A stretch of DNA of 64,000 bases, from assembly GCA_031292355.1 (NCBI GenBank), contig JARLHI010000057.1, forward strand, positions 186,001-250,000, in the 5' to 3' direction. Numbering within the stretch: the stretch's first letter is position 1; each line of letters opens with the position of its first letter. A program made the position numbers and the translations under genes. Below the pieces are notes generated by a model, which did no database searches, had not been told where the DNA came from, and saw only the letters and a list, made by a program, of their open reading frames with translations. The stretch is from Candidatus Obscuribacterales bacterium (GTDB taxonomy: Bacteria; Cyanobacteriota; Vampirovibrionia; Obscuribacterales; Obscuribacteraceae). Positions 60,197-64,000 of this stretch are shown one piece after another.

Positions 60197-62977
60197 TCAA
60201 TTTATCAACTTCTGAACCAGTGATTCTTCATTAGGAGCCATCTTCGATTCAACATGGTGCCTGGGATCTAGCTTCCAAACTGCTGTATACAACGCTGAAA
60301 CAATCCTGGCGCCCGGAGTATTACCGAGACCGCTTTGTTGCAGATCGGACGATAGCTGTGGAACGCCGAAGACTACTTGCACAGTCACAGGGCGAACAAA
60401 CCAGCTCCCTGGAGGGAGCGCTTTGTCTGTATCTTTGAGAAACACAGGCACTACAACGGCTCCCGGAAAGCGCTGCAAAACCATTCCAATTCCACCTTTA
60501 AAAGGCTGTAACTCGCCAGTTAAACTACGCCTTCCTTCGGGAAACCAAACTAAAGACTGTTTTTGTTTCAAAATTGCAGCGGCAAGTTTGAGCCCAGATA
60601 AGACCGCTCTATCAGGATCAATTGGTATGCCTTGTACCAGGTGACTCAAATATCTACGTGGTCCATTTTTAAAAGCAATGCCTACCCAGCCCGCCCAGTG
60701 CAAGTTGCATAGCCGACTATAAGGTAACGCCGCCGCCAAAACAAAGGCGTCGAGATAGCTAGCATGATTAGGTACGAAAACAACTTGACCGTTTGCAGGC
60801 AAGTTTTCTCGACCGATAATTTGCGGACGAAAAAAGAGCTGGGCAAGCACTTTAATCACTGCATAGATGGCCAACTGTTGGACAACTTCTATTTTCTTCA
60901 ATGGTTGAATCCAATAATTTTGTTGTTCGGTCAGCCGAATTTCAGTTTGTCGAGGCGATTTAAACGTGGAATCATCGGCAGCGGCGTCGCTCAATCTTAT
61001 CGCTTCGAAAATAAAATCACGCACGCTTGCTAAATTCGAGATGGCAGATTCATCAAACTCGATATTGAAACGATGCCGTATATCGAGAGTTAACACTACC
61101 CATTCCAGTGAATCAATACCAAGATCCAGTTGAAGACTGGAATCCAACCTTACAGGCGTGCCTTCATAACGCTCAGTCAAATATTGCCATAGCTGTTCTG
61201 CGATCGGATGGTCGAACAATGTCAGGTCTTCATCCGGTATTTTATCCAAGCCCAATGGAATCCGGGACTTATCAGCGGAAAGCAAACTTTCGTAGCGTTC
61301 ACGCAATTTATACCGTTGAATTTTTCCCATGGCGGTTCGCGAAAGTGGCTGGGAAGAAACGACGATTCCAGACAGACGTTTGTAGCTGGCTAGCTGAAGA
61401 GACCGTTCATCAACAGCATCGTGAGCTAACCGATCGATGTCACCCCCTCCCCTCAACGCCACAACCGTAACATCGGGTACAACAACAGCGACAAGCTTGC
61501 CGTCTTGCTGTAGAACGCCAATCTCTTTGATAAGCGGGTTCGCTAAATAATGTTCTTCGACCTGCTCGGGATCTATTTTTTCACCGCCTTGGCCAACAAT
61601 AAGCGAGGAGATTCGTCCAAGGACATGAAGATTCCCGTTACGAATAAAACCCAGATCGCCTGTTCTGAACCACCCATCGGCAGTAAATGCATCCCTCGTT
61701 TTTTGCGGAAGGTTACGATATCCGCTGAATATTCCTGGTCCGCGGGCGAGAATTTCACCAGGCTGTGATCTTTCCAAAGACACCTGATGTGGTGCTACGT
61801 TAAGATCGACTTCAGCAAGAGGCGTGGTTAAAGGTTCTATGCGCAGCTGCACTCCCGGAAGAGCACAACCAACACTATCGAGGTGTCTATTGCCTGGTGC
61901 CTTAATCGTCAGCAATGGAGATGTCTCTGTCAGTCCATAACCGAAAGCGGTTTGCCATCCTAATCCTTCAAGTTTCCAGGCTTGCTGTGGATCTAAGGCG
62001 GCTCCGCCGCAAGCGAGCAGGCGCAAGCTTGGTCCTAATTCTCGATGGAGCGGCGCAAAGAGCGTCTTGCCAATGTGAATTCCCCACTGCCTGCACACCC
62101 AGATGCTGAAGAGAAGTAAGTAATTAAATAGAATTGCCTTAACTGGAGTACTCATTAATCTCTGTTCGATCGTGTTTAACAGAGCCGTATATAATCTAGG
62201 CACGCCAATGATCGCCGTTACTTCTCCATCGTGAATCGCTCGTATAAGATGAGGACCAGTCAACGATTCAGGTATGACGATGGGTACGCCGAGAGTTAGC
62301 GGATATAACATGCCAACTACAAAAGGATAAGTGTGATGCAACGGAAGCGGCAATAAAAAGTGGTCGCTTGCATTTATAATTTGCAACTCGACCAGTGCAT
62401 TGATCTGAAACATAATGTTGCCAACAGTCAGGGGCACGCCTTTGGGCGCTCCTACCGTGCCTGAAGTGTAAAACAAGACTGCGATATCCGAATCACTTCG
62501 ATACGGCAACGTGGACTCAGTATTTTCAAAGTTTCTAGGAATAAGTTGTTTCCAGGAACATTCCCCAGCATCGTCGTCCAACACTCTTAAAGCTGAATTT
62601 ACGTCAATCTCAGATGCCCGCAATTGTTTTGCTTTTTCTGCCGTTGTGAACACAAACTTGGGATTAAGGTCGCGCAGAATATTTTGTACAGTCAAATCAT
62701 CAAGTTGAGCATCCAATGGCACTACTATAACGCCAGCTTGCAATGCTGCCAAACAGACAATAATCCATTCAGGTTGGACAGGTGCAAACAGGACGATGTA
62801 ATCAGAATTACCAGCACCGGCTTGACGCAATCCCATCGCCATCTTTTTAATGGCTTCGCCCAATTCGTTGTATGACCAGGTTCGCACCCCCGCTTTTTGA
62901 AAAGAGAGAATTGCCGTACGCTGCATCCAGCACGGTAACGCATCAAGAATGGATTGTATCGAAGAAAAGTTTTTCAT
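60197..62977 (-). CDS. Acyl-ACP synthetase / acyl carrier / PlsC acyltransferase fusion
   Basis: A 926-residue multidomain enzyme. Domain 1 is an AMP-forming ligase (about 1-540), with YTSGTVGAPKGV near residue 170 and GWFRTGDLGF near 430. Domain 2 is a carrier domain (about 590-660) with the phosphopantetheine serine at about residue 623 in LGIDSLEW. Domain 3 is a PlsC-type acyltransferase (about 720-920), with NHASYLD (His about 738) and FPEGRRSLTGELQPFKGG. It would activate a fatty acid, load it on its own carrier and transfer it to a lysophospholipid or other acceptor. It is the first leftward gene of the island. Confidence 0.85.
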   Translation of the reverse strand: MKNFSSIQSILDALPCWMQRTAILSFQKAGVRTWSYNELGEAIKKMAMGLRQAGAGNSDYIVLFAPVQPEWIIVCLAALQAGVIVVPLDAQLDDLTVQNILRDLNPKFVFTTAEKAKQLRASEIDVNSALRVLDDDAGECSWKQLIPRNFENTESTLPYRSDSDIAVLFYTSGTVGAPKGVPLTVGNIMFQINALVELQIINASDHFLLPLPLHHTYPFVVGMLYPLTLGVPIVIPESLTGPHLIRAIHDGEVTAIIGVPRLYTALLNTIEQRLMSTPVKAILFNYLLLFSIWVCRQWGIHIGKTLFAPLHRELGPSLRLLACGGAALDPQQAWKLEGLGWQTAFGYGLTETSPLLTIKAPGNRHLDSVGCALPGVQLRIEPLTTPLAEVDLNVAPHQVSLERSQPGEILARGPGIFSGYRNLPQKTRDAFTADGWFRTGDLGFIRNGNLHVLGRISSLIVGQGGEKIDPEQVEEHYLANPLIKEIGVLQQDGKLVAVVVPDVTVVALRGGGDIDRLAHDAVDERSLQLASYKRLSGIVVSSQPLSRTAMGKIQRYKLRERYESLLSADKSRIPLGLDKIPDEDLTLFDHPIAEQLWQYLTERYEGTPVRLDSSLQLDLGIDSLEWVVLTLDIRHRFNIEFDESAISNLASVRDFIFEAIRLSDAAADDSTFKSPRQTEIRLTEQQNYWIQPLKKIEVVQQLAIYAVIKVLAQLFFRPQIIGRENLPANGQVVFVPNHASYLDAFVLAAALPYSRLCNLHWAGWVGIAFKNGPRRYLSHLVQGIPIDPDRAVLSGLKLAAAILKQKQSLVWFPEGRRSLTGELQPFKGGIGMVLQRFPGAVVVPVFLKDTDKALPPGSWFVRPVTVQVVFGVPQLSSDLQQSGLGNTPGARIVSALYTAVWKLDPRHHVESKMAPNEESLVQKLIN

Positions 62978-63032
62978 TTTAATACACTTCTAAAATTGAA
63001 AGACAGCCCGAAGTCTAGTCCTCTTGAGCGCT

Positions 63033-63072
63033 GGCAAGGCGACGTGCGCCAAGTTAAGCACCTCGCCTTGCC
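63033..63072 (-). terminator. Strong hairpin after the Hsp20 gene
   Basis: GGCAAGGCGA pairs with TCGCCTTGCC, with an inner GTGC/GCAC stem, in the 129-bp gap between Hsp20 and the ligase fusion. There is no T-run, so this is a stem-loop that may end or stabilise the hsp20 transcript. Confidence 0.6.
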
Positions 63073-63106
63073 GTCTAGGCTCCAGCAGTATCTGGTATCG
63101 CTCGCT

Positions 63107-63616
63107 TTAGACGGACTTAACAGGAATGCTCTTCGCTGCCCTATGTTGCTCAACGGACCTAGGCATTTTGATTGAAAGAACGCCGTTCTTATAAATTGCC
63201 TCAGACTTATCCATCTCTATCTCGTAAGGCAACGGAATCGTGCGTGTGAACGAACCAAACTGACGCTCCATCCGATAACAACCTTTCTCGCTGTCTTCTT
63301 TCTCTTGTTTTTTCTCACCAGAAATTGTAAGCAAATCACGATTGATCGAAATTTCGACATCCTTCTCGGTCATGCCTGGTAGCTCTACTTTTACGAGAAG
63401 TTCCTTGTCGGTTTCGGTCATATCTACTCGCGGTGTCACATCTCCCCAAAATTTCTCGTTGGCAAAATTAGGCAATTGGTCAAGACTTTCCCACGTCGGC
63501 GAACGGAAGAAATCATCGAAAATCCTATTCATCTCGCGCTGTAGTGAATAGAGAGGCTGCTCTTGTTCACGCTGCATGGGTACCTTTCTGCCTGTCCACG
63601 GTGCCAAATTAAACAT
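63107..63616 (-). CDS. Small heat shock protein (Hsp20)
   Basis: A 169-residue alpha-crystallin-type chaperone. An N-terminal segment (LYSLQREMNRIFDDFFRSPTW) is followed by the alpha-crystallin domain (PRVDMTETDKELLVKVELPG, then GEKKQEKEDSEKGCYRMERQFGSFTRTIPLP, with NGVLSIKMP) and a short C-terminal tail. The ATG at 63616 has AGGAG 10 nt upstream. It prevents aggregation of damaged proteins in the cytoplasm. It fits the stress-island setting. Confidence 0.95.
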   Translation of the reverse strand: MFNLAPWTGRKVPMQREQEQPLYSLQREMNRIFDDFFRSPTWESLDQLPNFANEKFWGDVTPRVDMTETDKELLVKVELPGMTEKDVEISINRDLLTISGEKKQEKEDSEKGCYRMERQFGSFTRTIPLPYEIEMDKSEAIYKNGVLSIKMPRSVEQHRAAKSIPVKSV

Positions 63617-63657
63617 AATCTTGATTCTCCTATAGTTTGGTATTTTCGATAACCGAT

Positions 63658-63999
63658 TTATAACGAGAATTGCCTTGACATATCTCGCTCAAGCTGGGGC
63701 ATGATACTCGTCTCACCGTCAAACTCAAGTTCGATAGCGCGGACGATGGAAGTTCTGGCTCTCTCAGGAAGATCGGTTTCAAATATTGCAAACGATATAG
63801 AACCCAGATGCTCTTTTTGCAATTCATCAATGTCTATACATTGACCTGAGCGATATAGCGATTCCGAGTGCCCAACCGATAGTAGTTCGAAGTCTCCCGG
63901 AAACTGGTGGACAAGAGCGTAGACACCTGGCTTGTCTACTAGATCAGACGCCACAATATTGGGTCCATCAAATTCAAGCATGCCGATGTATATGCCCAT
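63658..63999 (-). CDS. Hypothetical protein with degenerate GIY-YIG-like N-terminus (may be partial)
   Basis: A 113-residue ORF touching the window edge. The text GVYALVH and, after a gap, FELLSVGHSESLY resembles the GIY-x(n)-YIG-x-S core of GIY-YIG nucleases, but the active-site Tyr and Arg are not secure. The end (PERARTSIVRAIELEFDGET) is charged and helical. The first Met is at 63999, so the true start may be beyond the window. The second Met gives MLEFDGPN. Confidence 0.4.
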   Translation of the reverse strand: MGIYIGMLEFDGPNIVASDLVDKPGVYALVHQFPGDFELLSVGHSESLYRSGQCIDIDELQKEHLGSISFAIFETDLPERARTSIVRAIELEFDGETSIMPQLERDMSRQFSL

Positions 64000-64000
64000 A

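Overview
The window looks like chromosomal DNA of a Gram-negative-type bacterium with about half G+C. My best guess is a non-photosynthetic relative of the Cyanobacteria (Melainabacteria/Vampirovibrionia, possibly the Obscuribacter group). The reasons are the adjacent yggS-sepF pair, an unusually dense set of Hanks-type Ser/Thr kinases with zinc-ribbon N-termini, and a sigma-like plus hypothetical gene pair that loosely recalls cyanobacterial loci. This placement is inference; no rRNA, tRNA, CRISPR array, transposase or phage gene was seen.

Left part (1-24 kb) is mostly housekeeping: a partial two-GAF protein, a HIT hydrolase, a sugar-nucleotide transferase with argH, a decayed stretch at about 4.8-5.3 kb, an MFS transporter, kinase A, accD-accA, rsmE, yggS, sepF, an M23 peptidase with a PC4-like protein, obgE, a small basic ORF broken by a homopolymer, a Nudix hydrolase, pheS-pheT, and a very large membrane protein ending in a Roadblock/LC7 domain.

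Middle (24-43 kb): a BCP-type peroxiredoxin, a DsbD-like reductase overlapping a GH1 glucosidase, a GT-C-like membrane protein, and a TadE/TadE/TadG-like trio. A signalling block follows. It holds a membrane protein carrying five A-K-T-x-x-[DE] repeats, a convergent single-domain FHA protein, two tandem membrane kinases, a kinase-less paralogue of their sensor half, pyrD and a TPR kinase. The five repeats have an acidic residue at +3 from Thr, a pattern some FHA domains read after phosphorylation, so kinase, scaffold and reader may lie side by side.

Right-middle (43-53 kb): two divergent gene sets face each other. Leftward are a sigma-like protein fused to helix-hairpin-helix repeats, an unrecognised protein, a double zinc-ribbon membrane protein and a kinase. 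Rightward are an intact trypsin-like membrane protease, a secreted DUF4384-like protein, and a pseudo-protease (His and Asp of the triad both changed to Asn) split by a DUF4388-like insert and ending in a zinc ribbon, membrane helix and DUF4384-like domain. This locus is the best candidate for an undescribed system.

Right end (53-64 kb) resembles a stress/dormancy island: a methyltransferase-like protein, a universal stress protein, a TPR protein, two ABC-2 permeases without an ATPase, a phosphoribosyltransferase, a degenerate receiver with a Cys cluster, an acyl-ACP synthetase/carrier/acyltransferase fusion, Hsp20 and a degenerate GIY-YIG-like ORF. All assignments come from reading motifs by eye; no database search was run.
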